This document shows, piece by piece, positions 35,101-48,700 of a stretch of 64,000 bases of DNA. Numbering within the stretch: the first letter of the stretch is position 1; each line of letters starts with the position of its first letter. The stretch comes from Heterodera schachtii (Eukaryota; Nematoda; Chromadorea; Rhabditida; Heteroderidae). The translations under genes and the position numbers were made by a program. The stretch spans positions 2,285,475 to 2,349,474 of the forward strand of contig SIJG01000009.1 in assembly GCA_023374025.1 (NCBI GenBank). The letters run 5' to 3'. Below the pieces are notes generated by a model, which was not told the DNA's origin, made no database searches, and saw only the letters and a program-made list of their open reading frames with translations.

Positions 35101-36446
35101 TCAAAAAGTTTTTTTTTTCTTCAATTTTCTTACAAAATTTTTTTTTGGAGTTTGAAAGGCTCCGGGGCGGGGAAACGTAGTGCATGTCACCAAAATCGAT
35201 TCAATATGAAATTTTTTGCGAATTTCGATGGGTTTAATTCTGAACTCCTCCCCCCTATTCCGATATCTATTCCATTCCTTACAATTTTACATAAAACGGA
35301 ATTCCTTATAAGAAATTTTCAAGAAAAAACAAATTGAAAAATTTCTCTAGCGATTTTTTCAAAATATTGTGAAATTACTAATTGTAAGTTTCCCAAAAAA
35401 AAAAATTGCTGAAAATTTTTCCAAAAGTTTTTTTTCTTCAATTTTCTTCCTTTTTTTTGGAGTTTGAAAGGCTCGGGGGCGGGGAAACGTAGTGCACTCA
35501 CCAAATCGATTCAATAAACAAAATTTTTATGCGAATTTCGATGGGTTAATTCGGGACCCCCCCCCGTCGTTTCATCCCTCCAAAAATTTTTTAAAAAAAA
35601 AACCAATCAACCACCCCTCGACAAATCCCCCAGGTGTACAAATTGGCCCGCTGCACAGCACAGGTTGGCGACGAGGGCGGCACTCTGTGGCGCTACGTCA
35701 CCTCCTGGCTCCAGTCGCTGTTCACCTTCGACCTGCCCTACGCGTACTCCGCCGACGACCGGCTCGACCTGAACAGATACGACCCGTACGAGCTGTTGGC
35801 CCGCTGCCGGCACTTTGTGCAGCAGAGGGACCTGCTGAACGCAGTGCGGGTGGCCAATCTGATCAGGTGGGAGGAACAAATGAATGAATGGCACGGCACA
35901 CCGATCAAATTGGGACTCCGTTGGATGGCACCCATTCACACGGGAACATTCCGAGCTGTTGCGCCGTCCAAATCACTTTTTAAAAATCGCTAAAAAAACT
36001 TCAAAATTTTTTCTTGCGGTTTTCATATAAAAAAATTTTCTAAATTCAAATTAAGGTATTTTTTGCTTGTTTTTCAACCTGGCAAATGCATTTTCTGTAT
36101 GAACAAATTAATCTTTTGCCGACCTCTCATATTTTCGACTTTTATTTTGTTGATTGAAACACAATTAGGTGTTTTTGCAATTTTTTCTTTTACAAAGTCA
36201 CAGGTCCCTTATTGGAAAAAAAAACATGAACCATGCACGACTCTGAAAACAGCTACAAATTTTATTTTAAAAAGGCGCTAAATCCATAATTTTTTGTAAA
36301 AAAAAAAAAAAAAAATTTTCAGAGGCACGTCGGCCCGCATTTTCAGCGATTGGCTCAAGGACGCCAAATTCCATCTCGAAGTGCGACTGCTGGTTGAGCT
36401 GCTCTTGGCCCATTCCCAGGCTTCGGGAATTAGGACGACATATTGA
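29191..36446 (+). CDS. immt-1: MICOS complex subunit MIC60 (mitofilin)
   Basis: Inner-mitochondrial-membrane protein that organises crista junctions. Twelve exons with agreeing phases: 29191-29280, 29329-29404, 30263-30321, 30371-30424, 30466-30524, 30940-31036, 31800-31931, 32535-32636, 33665-33790, 34707-34835, 35634-35866, 36323-36446; about 426 residues. The N-terminus has a short basic stretch (WRRVSR) and a membrane segment (SVFVLASATGGAAYV). Residues ~60-220 are Glu/Lys/Gln-rich coiled coil (RIAELEKQLAKQK, AHAEHLERVIRTQ). The C-terminus is the mitofilin domain: GTLWRYVTSWLQSLFTF, RYDPYELLARCRHFVQQRDLLNA, LKDAKFHLEVRLLVELLLAHSQA. It is shorter than typical animal MIC60 (usually >600 residues), mainly in the linker and coiled coil. 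The 30,940 exon is the least certain (weak donor). Intron 1 has no stop and could be retained. Several introns are bloated by fold-back elements. Confidence 0.85.
29480..29950. mobile_element. 471-bp GGTA-type MITE in MIC60 intron 2
   Basis: Ends ggtaatactttagtttgtac and inverse, each next to a C/G run; perfect 8-bp target duplication GGATCACC (29472-29479, 29951-29958). Arms contain ggggtcgctgatcacgaat and gttcgaattcgggtccgg. Confidence 0.92.
31100..31456. repeat. GGTA-type element remnant in MIC60 intron 6
   Basis: Inverted arms share tcgctgatcacgaa-like and cgaattcgaacaaaaagtcg words. The right tip ends cagtattaccc after a G run, but the left tip is missing. Confidence 0.6.
32950..33330. 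repeat. Fold-back element, 'gtttagtacgggccg' ends
   Basis: Left arm gtttagtacgggccgtttt and agtacgagcgcaag; right arm the inverse. The inner part carries the shared core (gatatcattcgagagccc, tattagcctgcaaaattt and inverse). In MIC60 intron 8. Confidence 0.85.
34070..34365. repeat. Fold-back element, 'ttttcggagcataact' arms
   Basis: Arms share gttttcggagcataactctt, gttgtccgaattgaatg, gtagcattcgacagc and aatttcgttaagtttcag with their inverses, around a short centre at ~34,200. In MIC60 intron 9. It uses a divergent form of the same core. Confidence 0.85.
35050..35560. repeat. ~250-bp tandem duplication in MIC60 intron 10
   Basis: Both copies share tttggagtttgaaaggctc, ggggcggggaaacgtagtgca, caccaaa-tcgattcaat and gcgaatttcgatgggtt. 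Related words (tccattccttacaattttac) also appear just after exon 10 at ~34,880, so the unit may be present in three partial copies. Confidence 0.8.
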
Positions 36447-38966
36447 AAATAGGCGGAAACGAAACAAGACCCGTTTAATTTGTCCAAAAAATATTGATTG
36501 GAATGATAAAGTTTAGACCTGCCCATTTTTCAAAATTTGTTGTGTATTGGTGAATTTCTTAATGAAATGATGATCAGAAGAGCAAGAAAGACAATGTTCG
36601 ATGTTCGTTCAACCCATCCATCCCCTGTCCGTACAAGCAAAATTCAAAGAAAATACGTGTCGTGTTCGGGATTGCCGGAGTCGAAGGATTCCCGCACACC
36701 CAGCTCGTCTGATGCGGTACACCCCAAAACACAGCCGCCGAAACGCAGCCGAGAAGAAAAATATTTCTTAGAAAATTCAAAGGAAAAAATATTTTTCAAA
36801 AAATTTTCCAGCGTTTTTTTTTTTTTGAAAAATCTTAGTAATTCAACTTTAAATTTTGAAAAATCGCTATAAAATTTTTTGAAATGTTTTTTTCCTTTGA
36901 ATTTTCTAAGAAAAATTTTTCTAAGATCTTTTTCATGAAAAATTTCTTTTTTTCCCGGCTGTGTTATGTCTCGACTGTGTTTCGGAGGCTGTGTTTTGTC
37001 CTGTTCCGCGTCTGATGACCTAATTGTAAGCCCGAGCACATCCTATGGGATGTTTGGTATTATTTGTTCAGGAAAAGAAAATAGGTAGGTAGTTTAAAAA
37101 AGGAATTCGATTTTCTTAGTTCTCTCTCACTCGCTTTTCAAGGCAGCTTCTTTCTCTCCGTTTGTTTGAGAATCCACCAACTCCGACCCCGTTGGAGGAG
37201 AAGGTTCATCCTCCATTCCAATTCCATCACAATGTCGTGTGTTACAAATTCGTTGGTAAATTGCCGGTACTAATGCACTTTACCAGACAACAATTTTTTT
37301 GTTGTCTTATTCATGTAAAATAGCTTCCGGGAGTTTTCAGCATCGCTGATTAAGAATCTGGCGTTCATTTCAACTAATTCCGTACACCCGAACCAGAACT
37401 CGAACTTTTGGTCGAACATCGAAAATTTTTCAAAATCTTTCTATTCAAAAAAAAAGTTCAACAAAATGCAATAATGAAAATCAACGAAAAGCAATGCTCA
37501 ATGCTCGCATGGATACAATTCGATTTCGGGTTCTGATGTACGGAATTAGTTGAAATGAATGCCAGATTCTTAATCAGCGATGCTGAAAACTCCCAGAAGC
37601 TATTTTACATGAATTAAGGCAAAAAAAAAATTATAAATCTGGTAAAGTGCATTAGTACCCTTTTTTCTTTGTCAGCCAAATAGTTTGTTCAAAATTTATA
37701 AATTTTTTGGAGTTTTGCAGGCGAATAGAGGGCACTTAGGGCTATCGATTGACTAACAACAATGTTGGACTTTGTTTACAAGGGCTATCGATTGACTAAC
37801 AACAATGTTGGACTTTTGTTTACAAAGAAAAAAGTTAAGAGTCCAAAAACATGGCTGGGGCCAACGTGCGGGGGGGCCAACTGCTGAAATAAACCCCACC
37901 ACTCCAACACATATGTATGTGTATAAATAAGTGTATGCATTATGCAAATTCATCAGTTTTTCATTTTTGTGTCCAAAGTAAACAAAACAAAAGGTCGAAC
38001 TAAAATTCTTTTGCCTCGACGTTTTCCTTGTCAACCAAATCCAACAAATCTTTGCTTCTGCCGTAATATGTATGTGTCATACGATAGTTGTACATACTGT
38101 ATAAGGTAGAAAAGCTTTGGTAATACTGTCGATGCTAGCCCCCTCGTTTATAACTTTTGCTCTAAAATTGATTAAACTGCTAAAATTAGTCGCAATTCAT
38201 TGAAAAGGAGCAAAAATACCTACCTATTCTTCGTTCTGTAAAGATTCTAACATAAAAGCAAATTTTGATTCGATTTTTGTTCGAATTCGGGGCCGAAATA
38301 GGACGAAATGGATTCCAGAAACGGATTCTCCGACCCTTGAAACGGCAAAAACAACAATCTCGAAAAAATGTTGATTTTCCTTTTTTATAAAAAGGGGCTA
38401 CCATCGACAATATTACCGAAGCTTTTTAAAGTCGTCACTCGTTAAATTGCCCCGCAAAACTTACAAAGCTTTTCCATATTCATTTCACTTGGCACTTTTA
38501 TAGAAGGAGAGCCCCAAAAACTAGAATTAAAAAAGTCTAAAATCCAACGAATTTCGATTTTTTCATATTTAAGTTAGGATTCGGAATTGGATTACAGAAA
38601 TGTCTCAAATTCGTGATTAGCGACCCCGAAAATCCACGCGAGACCCATTCTATAAAAGTGCCGAGCTTTCAAAGCGTTTACCGAGTTTGTGCTGATTGGT
38701 TGACTAAATTTCTGGTCCACACCAGGGATGCCATTCCGAGGACCCAAAAAATTTCGGAAATCGGAATTCCGAGGCTCAAAAATTGTTATCAGAATTTAGA
38801 CCCCAAAAATGTCGGAAATCGGAAAGTTCCATGCCATCCCTGGTCCACACATTACTATTCCTATCCGTAACCATTTTTTTTTCAAATACATACCTATTTG
38901 TCCAGCTTTTAACAATTAAAAATTGTATAAATAATCTTTTATACAACGAACGAACAACAACAACAA
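36447..38966. other. MIC60-Argonaute intergenic region, MITE-rich
   Basis: Holds the cacagccg-word fold-back (~36,700-37,015), an inverted element with ggtactaatgcactttaccag ends (~37,268-37,668), a half core element with a ~45-bp tandem copy (~37,740-37,835), a GGTA-type element (~38,122-38,413, near-match duplication AAAGCTTT/GAAGCTTT) and a 120-bp MITE (38,723-38,842). No gene recognised. The Argonaute promoter must lie close to its first exon. Confidence 0.65.
38723..38842. mobile_element. 120-bp hAT-like MITE, 8-bp target duplication
   Basis: Ends cagggatgccattccga and its near inverse (catgccatccctg), flanked by GTCCACAC (38715-38722, 38843-38850). Interior has tcggaaatcggaa words. A sister copy is at ~56,445-56,543. 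Confidence 0.92.
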
Positions 38967-41900
38967 ATGGATCTGCTGAGAAGCACGCAAACTCTGAAGA
39001 ACAGAGAAGCGGAGAATTATTTGGTGCAGCGAGACGTAAGTTTTTTTTTGCTTTTTAGCGGCTCTGTTGCACTTTAAGCGGCGTCCAAATTTGACTTTTA
39101 GGCTTCCGTTTTATGCCACAAATGTTTAGGCATTGACCAAATAAGGAAAAAGTTTCGATTTAGGCATCAGCCAATCAGTTTTCGGTACTTGTGTAGTTTA
39201 GGGGATACTTTTAACATACATTTTCATATGCCTATAAATGTGTTTTAGAAATTAATGAAAATAAGTTTTAAGGGGTTTTTGAGGTCGCTGATCACGAATC
39301 TGTGTTCAGATTAGCTCTATCGTTCACTACATGAGCTGTACAGTGACAAAGAATTGATAGACTTCCTATACCAATAATACCCTCATTGGCAAGATGCCCA
39401 TGAGGATATCATTCATACAAATTTAGAATTTTATGCTTCCTGTAACAAAGATATCCTCATCGACAGATGCCAATGCGGATATCATCCATACAATGTTTCT
39501 AATTTTATTTTTGTTCGAGTTCGCGTCAGGGGTTCGAAATTGGTAAAAATGGGTGTTGTATTCATGATCAGCGACCTCAAAAACCCCTTAAAACTTATTT
39601 TCATTAATTTCTAAAACACATTTATAGGCATCTGAAAATGTATGTTAAAAGTATCCCCTAAACTACACAAGTACCCAGTTTTCAATTAGGTGTACAGAAA
39701 ATTCTACAGACTTAAGCTTTTGTTTGATACCACAAATCTAGGCATTGACCAAATAAGGAAAAATTACGGACTAAGAAACCAAAGATTGGACGCCTAAGTG
39801 CATTGGAGGCCTCAAACTTTTAAAATTTTCAAAAGTTGGATTTGATATGACCCATTTTTCAGATTGAAAAGGGCAGCACTGTAATGGCTGCAAAAAAGGA
39901 ACCAGGAAAAGGGAAAGGATCAACAGTTGCGACCACAGTCACGACCAATGTAAGTGAGGAGCTGTACAAAAATGACTGACGATGGGCATTTACCAATTTT
40001 TTCCGGTACTTCCGTGTTTGCTACCCCCCCCCCTCGAAAATTGAAAAAATTCATATTTTGGTAGATTTTCGAGGTCACTGACCACGAACATGGAGTTTGT
40101 TTCGACCTTTGATGACACCATGTTCGTGATCAGTGACTTTGAAAACCCCAAAATATGAATTTTAAAATTTTCCGGGGGGGGGGGGGTAGCAAAACACGGA
40201 ACTACCTTTTTACCCATTTTGTAGCTGTTCGGCATCGACATGAAAAAACCAGTGACCGTGTTCCGTTACGAAGTGAAAATCAGCGGACACATTATGCTCC
40301 GAAGCGGAGAAGAGTTGAACATCGACCTAACCGAGCAAACCAAATTCGAGTGGGTGATTTCGTCCCTCCCCCCCCCCCCGCTGGAAAATTAAAAAAAAAG
40401 ATTTCTCAAACCTAGAAATTTTACAAGAAAAAATTCTTTGGAAATTTTTATACGAAAATTTCAAGAAAAAAAAATTTGAAAATTTTTCAGCGAGTTTTAG
40501 GAAAGAGTTTTTCAGAAAACTTAATAATTCATCATAAAACTTAGAAAAACAAAAAAAATTTTCATCGATCTAAACGTAGTGACCTGGTTTCGTCACATTC
40601 ATTCGCTGAATTCCATTTTTGCTTTTTTAATTCCATTTTTTTAGCTTTCTGAATGTGGACCGCCGATATTTGTGCCGTGACGTCTTCAGGGAATTCGAGC
40701 GGCGAATTGAGACGAAAGGCAACATGCTGTACTACGACCTGTCGCACACATTGTTTGCGCTCAAAAAATTGGACATCAACGAGGTTTGCAACACTTCGAC
40801 TTTTCCTAAACTAAATTTGTAAAAAAAAAAACCTAAATCGAAAAATTTGTTGGTTTCGAAACATTTGTTAGAGTTCTGATTTTTGAATTGGAAATGTTTC
40901 CCCCCCCCCCCTGTTTTTCAAATCCTTTTCTCATTAAAATTACAAGGGGCAGCTCGTTCCCCCCCCCCCCCAGCCGAAATTTTTTTTATAAGGAAATTTC
41001 AAGAAAAAATTTTAAAAATTGTTTCAGCGATTTGTAAAATTTTTTTTTGAAAAAACCGTACAATTAATGTTTCATCATAAAATTTTGAAAAACGCTCGAA
41101 AATTTTTTGAATTAAAAATTTCGAAATTGAAATTTTTTTAAAATTTTTGAGGGGCGGCGGGAACGATGCGGGATCGGCGGGTGGGTTCAACCAATTTTAA
41201 ACATATTACTAGTATTACCTTTTGCAGAATGGGATCATTGAACAATTCACAACCGACGCAATCCCCGACAGAGACCCACTCCTGAAGCATTTTCCCTTAT
41301 ATTCGGTCACCGTTACGCCGGTGGTTTCCGAAGGCGGCCAACTGACCATCGGCGACTTCGCCTTCCTCACCAACGACGTCGCCCAAATGGACCAATCGTT
41401 GGCCCAATTTCTGAACATCGCCTCTTCACAGAGCGTCTTCAGCGACCCGTACGCTCGTTTTTTGGCATTTGCCTCTTATATTTGGAGCAGTACCCCCCCC
41501 CCCCCCCCCTGAATCAGTTTCCCCAAGTACCCTCCCCCCCTCCGAAAATTATTTTTTAAGTTTTCAATATCAAAAAATGAAAATTTTCTAAGGAAATTTA
41601 AGAACAAAAAAAAATTGAACTCCCTGCGATTTTTTATTTAAAAATGATTGAAAACTTTCGGCATAAAATCACTAAAAAAATCGCTCAAAAAATAAAAAAA
41701 AATTTTTTTTTTTTTTTTTTGGAATTTCTTACAAAATTTTTTTTTTCTCATTTTTCTACATTGTGAACCAACTGCAAAAAAAAGTTTGTGCAGTAAAATA
41801 CAAAGGGGTGTGTGACCATTTTTCATTAGTCGTTTTTTCCCCCCAAATTTTCACATATTTTACACTCGCTCACTCTGCCATTTGACAGGAATGGACATTT

Positions 41901-42689
41901 CATGCACTACAGTGCGTCCTCCATTTATCTGATGCGTCCGGAGGAACACGGCTTCACCGCCGCAGATTCGCCCCAATTCCGAAGCAACAGCTCATTTCTT
42001 GGCATCGGAATGGACAAAAGTGTCCGCATTGTTGAAAGTGAGTAAATTTGTTAAGAAAAATTTTGAACCATACGACGCATTTAAATTTTTTTTAATTTTT
42101 TTAGACGGTTTGAAGCAAGGCGATGTCGCTGGAGCAAAAGCTGCGATGGTTGTCCAAGTGCAAAAAGTGAGGATTTTAATTCGAATTTTATCTCCTTAAT
42201 TGGTAATTCTTCGGAATTAGTATCCCGGGAAAAAAAAATTTTTTTTTTTTTGTCGTACTAAAATTCCAAGGGATTAATTACGCATTCATTAAGGACACAC
42301 TTTCTTAACACATGAACAAAACGCTCCTTCACTTTCAGACGCCGTTTCACAAGGTCGAACCGATGCTCGAAAAGTTCAAAAAAGTGGTCCCTCGATGGAA
42401 TGGCGGACTGTTGGAAAACGGTGAATTGGCCCATGTCAGTCGCATGTTGAGAGGTAAAGAAGGACGGAATGGGCACAACATCATGCATTCGAATTTCCAA
42501 TATGAATTTACAATCTTAAAATTCGTTAAAATTGCTTTTATCCTGGTGCACTTCCCCCTCCCCCTCCCCCCCCCCCCAAAAAAAAAATTTTTTTTTCAAT
42601 AATTTTATTAGCTTTTTGCACTTTTATGCTAATTACAAAGTTCTTTTAAAAAATTTGATTGTAAGAAAATTTTTCAATTTTTTTCTGTT

Positions 42690-42721
<32 letters not shown>

Positions 42722-45700
42722 TTAAGTTTGAAAAAAACAATTCTGAGGAAGTGAAATGGGGCGGCGGAAACGAGCTGATTGTGAGCCCCTTTCCTCCCCT
42801 GTCACATCAAATTTTATTGACAATTTATTTTACAGGCCTGTATGTGCACACCACTTACAACCAGCAAGCAATTCAACGCTTTCCGATTTACGCTTTTTCG
42901 CCAACCAATGCCAAAACAGAAATTGTGATGGTTGAAGACGGCCAAATCACGGTTGAGCAATATTATGCCCACCGATACGACATCAAATTGAGGTCTTTTT
43001 TTTCCGGGTTCATCCCAAAATTTCGCCGCCGAAATTTTTTTATACGAGAATTTTAATGAAAAAATTATTTTAAATTTTTTTAGCGATTTTTTGGAAAAAA
43101 TTCCGGAAAAACTTATTTTGGGTAAACTTTTTTTAAGGAATTTAAAATTTTTCAGTGCGCCCTGTGCACCTTTGGTGATCCGTCGAGAGCGTGGCAAATC
43201 CACGCATTATCCGATGGAACTGCTGATGATCTGCGACTACCAACGTGTCCGCTCCGCTCAGATGACACCAGAAACAAACCAGGTGCACACAATTTGTCCC
43301 GTATATATATGAAAAGAAAACGAATAAAAAGGCAAATATTTCATTTTCAAATAAACTTTTCAAAAAAAATAATAATTTTTTACAAGAACTTAAAATAAAA
43401 AAAATTGGAAAATTTTTTCGGCGATTTTTTTTTGAAAAATTAAAAAAACGTATAATTCCGCTTGTTTTTTTTAATATTTTTAGGAAATCTTTTCAGGAAA
43501 TGATCAAAGCTTGTGCCATTCCTCCATTTTTGTTGCGAAAACAGACGGATCAGCTGACAAATGTGCTCGCGCTGAACCAAAGTGACCACCTGACGAAGGC
43601 GTCCATCCGATTTGCTGAACGACCGATGGAAGTGCCGGCGCGCATTCTGAACCCAATGCAACTGAAATACGCCGACGACAAACTGGAACTGCCGGGCGGC
43701 GACTGTCGATGGCGTGCCGGCAGATACCTGTTGCCGGCACAAATCAACAGCTGGTGTGCCATCGCGTTGGTGGACAACAGCCGTGACAACAATGTGAGTG
43801 ACATTTGTTTACAACCCGTTTTTTAATACTTTTACCAAATTTTTTTTTGTTTATTTTGTGGGTTTTAAAAATTGTATATAGTTTTCTGGAAGATTGGGTG
43901 CGGAGAGGTCTTTGGGACGTGCACCCAAAACACAGCCGAGACATAACACAGCCGGGAAAAATTTTTCATGAAAAAAATCTTAGAAAAATTTTTCTTAGAA
44001 AATTCAAAGAAAAAAAATTTTCAAAAAATTTTCCAGCGATTTTTTTGAAAAAATCTTAGTAATTCAACGTTAAATTTTTACAAAATAGCTGGAAAATTTT
44101 TTGAAATTTTTTTTCCTTTGAATTTTCTAAGAAAAATTTTTCTAAGATTTTTTCATGAAAAATTTCTGTTTGAAAAAAAATTTTAAAATTTTTTCCCGGC
44201 TGTGTTATCTCGACTGTGTTTCGGCGGCTGTGTTTTGTTCTGTTCCGGTCTTTGAGTGGGTTACAATAAGAAAAATTGAAGATATTCAGCACAAATATTT
44301 ATTTCTCCCTGAAAATTTCGACTGTGGCTGGGGGTCCATGGCGGGGGAAGTACGAACCCCATGTCGATTTTTCCAGAAAATAAAAAAAATTATACATGAC
44401 TTATTGCCGATTTTTTCCAGATCAGTTTGGCCGGATGGAAAGACTTTGTCGACCGATACAAGCTAATGATGCGTATGAAGGGAATGACTTTCGAAGAGCC
44501 TTCCGTCACTGAAGTGTACAATGTTGGCAACTTCGATTTGCGCGACCATTTCACGCGAATGCAAAACAGTGGGGTCGAATTTGTGCTGGTCGGCCATCCA
44601 AAAGGTGGGTTTTTGTCGTGTGCTGCATTCGTATCGACCCTTCCCGAAATTTTAAACTAAATTTTTTATAAGAGAATTTCGGGAAAAAAATTTTTGAAAT
44701 TTTTCAACTATTTTTTTTTTTTGTAAAATTTTGAGATGTACTTACTTATTCATAGAATTTTAAAGTTGTTTCCCGGGATTTCGTTTAAAAAATTTTGATT
44801 GTAATTTTTTTTTTTCAAAAAATTTTTAACTTGGAATTTTTTTTAATTTTTCGGGAGATGACGAGCTGCTCTTTTTTTGTTTGTCTTATTTCGCAACATT
44901 TTCCACTTACTAATTAGTTCCATTAATTAAGGTCATTCCGGTGACAGTGTCCACCACCAGATGAAATACAACGAATTGGGCACCGAAGTGATCACCCAAA
45001 GTGTGCTCATTGCCACGGTCAATCGAATCAAAAGCAGAGGCGGCGCCGCCGAAACGTTGGAGAACATTGTCAACAAAACGAACGTGAGTGGCGTCGTCAA
45101 TTTTAGAGATTTTTCGTAAAATTTTTATGGAAAAACTTACTAATTCACCATAAAACTGAAAAATTAAAGGAATATTTTCTTTGAATGTTCTAATAAAAAA
45201 ATTGAAAATTTTTATAAGAAAATATTTTTTTTTAATTTTGCGCGGAACAATACGGGAGGGGGGGAAGGGTGCACCCCAAAATCACGCCGGCAAAAACCCG
45301 CCGCCGAAATCACGACGGGACAAAATCACGCCGCTAGAAAATTTTTAAAAAATTTTCAAATTTAGAAATTTTTCAAGAAAAAAAATCTTAAAAAATTTTT
45401 TATACGAAAATTTTAAGAAAATAAAAATTTGAAAAATTTTACGATTTTTTGGAATAAGTTTTTTCGAAAATTTTTTTTATTTTTCTTGAAATTTTCGTAT
45501 AAAAAATTTTCTGAGATTTTTTCTTGAAAAAATTCTAAATTTGAAAATTTTTTTAAAAAATTCTAACGTTGTGATTTTGTCCCGGCGTGATTTCGGCAAT
45601 GTGATTTTGTTCTGTTCCCGGCGGGGTAAACGGTAGTGGGCCCGTCCTGGAGATTTAATTCAAAATGGGAATTTATTTTTTTATTTCCTTTTTTATTGAA

Positions 45701-48700
45701 TGTTCAATTTCAGATGAAAATGGGAGGGCTCAACTATGCACTACCATGCGTCAGCGAAGGGTAAGGAAATGTGCCTTAAAAAAAATTTTCTGGAATTTTC
45801 TTTATCTAAATTTTCGTGATTTTTTTTTTTGAAAACTTATTTTATTAAATTAAAGGCCCGTTTCTTTACTCTCATTTCATGCTGCCTGCCCATTTTCAGC
45901 ATGCTCAAGAAGACTTTGGTGATCGGTTTTGCCGTCAACCATCCCGCCGGTGGCTTCGGCATGGATTCGGAGCAGAAAAATGGCAACGGAAGCAATGGCA
46001 CAAGCGACACGGGCAGTGACGCGGCGAGTGACAATGGCAACGGCGCCAACGGACACAAACCGCAGAAAAAGCCGCAAGTCGTCGAGAAGCGCGTCCCGTC
46101 AGTGGTCGGGGTAAGAGAGGAATTTCTGTTTTTTTTTTTTTTTTGGTTATGCCGCCTATGATTTCGGCTTGGAGGGGCTACCACCTCTCTTGGCGAAGGT
46201 CTTTGTTCATTCATTTTTTTGCGGACTTTTTTCCACAAAAAAACTTTCGGGGAACGAGGGGTTCGGCAGTGCCAACAGCGCTGCCTGGGGGAAATTGAAA
46301 TTTTTTGCAATCTTTTTTAACCGAAAATGCTAATTAACTTTTTTTAAAAATTTAAGTGAGGGAGATTTTGGAGGGATACCAATAGAAGTTATGTTTTTGC
46401 TAAAAAATATTTTATTTTTACAATTTCTTTTTAGTATTCCGCAAACATTGGAGAGAATAACAATTTCGAATTTGTCGGCGACTACAAATACCAAGTAATT
46501 TTTTTTTTAAATATTTGATTTTGAATTCTGAAAATTAACCTTCATATCCAAGCCCGTAGCCAGAAAAAATTTCGGGGGGGGGGGGGAACTGGAGACCTTT
46601 TTTTTGCTCTTCGGGCAAAAAAAAATTTTTTTTCCAATGTTATTACATTTGTTGTTTTAAAAAAAATTCAGCGCCCCGAGAGTAATTATTTATTCATTGA
46701 ATGTTCAAAAATAAAAAAATTTTCAGGAAGCGAGACGTGACGAAAAATTGCAAATCATTGACCACATCGTGTGCCATTGCCTTAACATGTACAAACAGCG
46801 CCGAAACAACAAAAACCCGTACGGCTTCATTGTCTCACCTGGGCCCATTTTGAATTATTAAATAAAAATTTTAAAATATTTTTTTTCAGCTCATCAGTGA
46901 TCATCTACCGCAATGCATGCGGCGAAGGATTTTACCAAGTAACCATTTTCCTCATTTCCGAATTGGCTGGTTTAATTTAAATGAGAGCTGAGCGGGACCT
47001 GGAATTTTGACAAAAACTGGGTCCGTGACTTTTTGGGTTGAAAAACCGGGACTTTTTGGCTGGGAAAACTGGGACAGTCCCGGCAGCCAAACCGGGACTT
47101 AGGTACTCATTTGTACGTTTTTTTCAGTACCAGTCCCGCTCATTGTCAGCTCTAATTTAAACGTAAAAAACAAAACGAAAAAAAGTTTGATAAATTTCAG
47201 CGATTTTTTTAAAAATCTTTGATGAATTACTAAGTTTTTTAAAAAAAATTCCAAAAAGTCACTTAAAAACTTTTCAAAAAAAATGATTTGTTTCTTTTTA
47301 GCATCTCTTGGCCTACGAAGTGCCGTTGGTCAAGCGCTTGTTGGCCGAACATTGCAATGGCAAAACGAAGCTGACACTGATTGTCGTCAACAAATTGCAG
47401 AACATCCGTTTTACACCGTCCAACATCAGACCAAACGAACGGGCCACTGGTAAAGAATTCAAAAATCTATTAAATTACCAATTTAAAATGGAATTAATAA
47501 ATTAAAATGCAAAAAAAAATGTTCCTTCCCCCGTCTTCAGAGCAAAATGTCCGGCCTGGCACACTCATCGACAAGGGCGTGGTCAGCCCCCAATGGACGG
47601 AGTTTTTCTTGGCCTCGCAGCGTGCGTTGCAGGTGACTGGTGCTTCCACTATTTTTACTTTATTTAGCGGCTACATGTTTCGAGAATTGTCATTTCGAGA
47701 CTAACCCTTCTAAGTCCTTCTTACCTCACTAAAATTTCCCAAAAAATTTCGTAAAATTTTTCCGAAAATTCACAAAATTACCTTACACAGGAAGTCTGAA
47801 AAGACAGACGTACAAGGGCGTAGCCAGGACCTTCGTTTCGGGGGGGGGGGGGGCCCAACTCAAAAAGTCGATTCTTAGGGGTGTATTTTTTCGTTTTTTA
47901 AACCTCTATTTTTAGGGGTGTATTTTCGTGTTTTTTTAAATTGAATTGATTGCATTCTTTTATGTTTCCTTTGCATAAACGCGTTATTTAAAAAATAAAA
48001 TTATTCCGGCGATGCATAATATTTCAAAAAAAATATTTTTTTTTTCAAAAAATTCTTATTTCGGGGTGGGCCCGGGCCCCCCTCCCCCTAGCTACGCCCT
48101 TGCAGACGTATACCGTTTTTTTTTTGTTCGTTTCAAATTAAATTAAATTGCGCATTCCCCCACAGGGAACTGCTCGCGTGCCGCGCTACGCCATTTTGGT
48201 GGACGACAACGAATATTCAATGGACAAAATCCAACAGTTCACATTCGTATGCCCAAACAAAATTTTTTTGTTTTTATTTTTAACCATTTCTTTTGAAGGC
48301 CCTCTGTTTTGGACATCAAATCGTCTCTTCGTCCATTTCTCTTCCTGCGCCGGTCAGTTGGACATTTCATTTTAAATATTTGTCCGTCGTTTACCGAACG
48401 AGACACACTTTTCCCATTTTCTTTCAGGTGTACATTGCACTGGAATACGTATGTGTAACTCAACTCTCTTGAATTATTATTTCTGTTTCCACCAACAAAG
48501 GGCCATCCCACCCTCACCCTAAGTGTCTGAACGAAATTGATAGAAAATTTTGTGCCCCCCCCCCTCCTGAAAACGGTGCACCCCAAAACTCAGCCGTAAA
48601 TTTTTTTTAAAAATTTTCAAACTTAGAAATTTTGCAAGAAAAAATCTTATTGTTTGAAATTCTATGAGAAAAAAAAAATTTCAAGAAATTTTAAGATTTT

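Noticed and set aside
36644..37039. 131-residue minus-strand ORF
   Set aside because: It spans a cacagccg-word fold-back element; the protein is Lys/Phe low complexity.
45837..46310. 157-residue minus-strand ORF
   Set aside because: Antisense shadow of the Argonaute exon 45,900-46,110, whose splice phases and motifs are clear on the plus strand.
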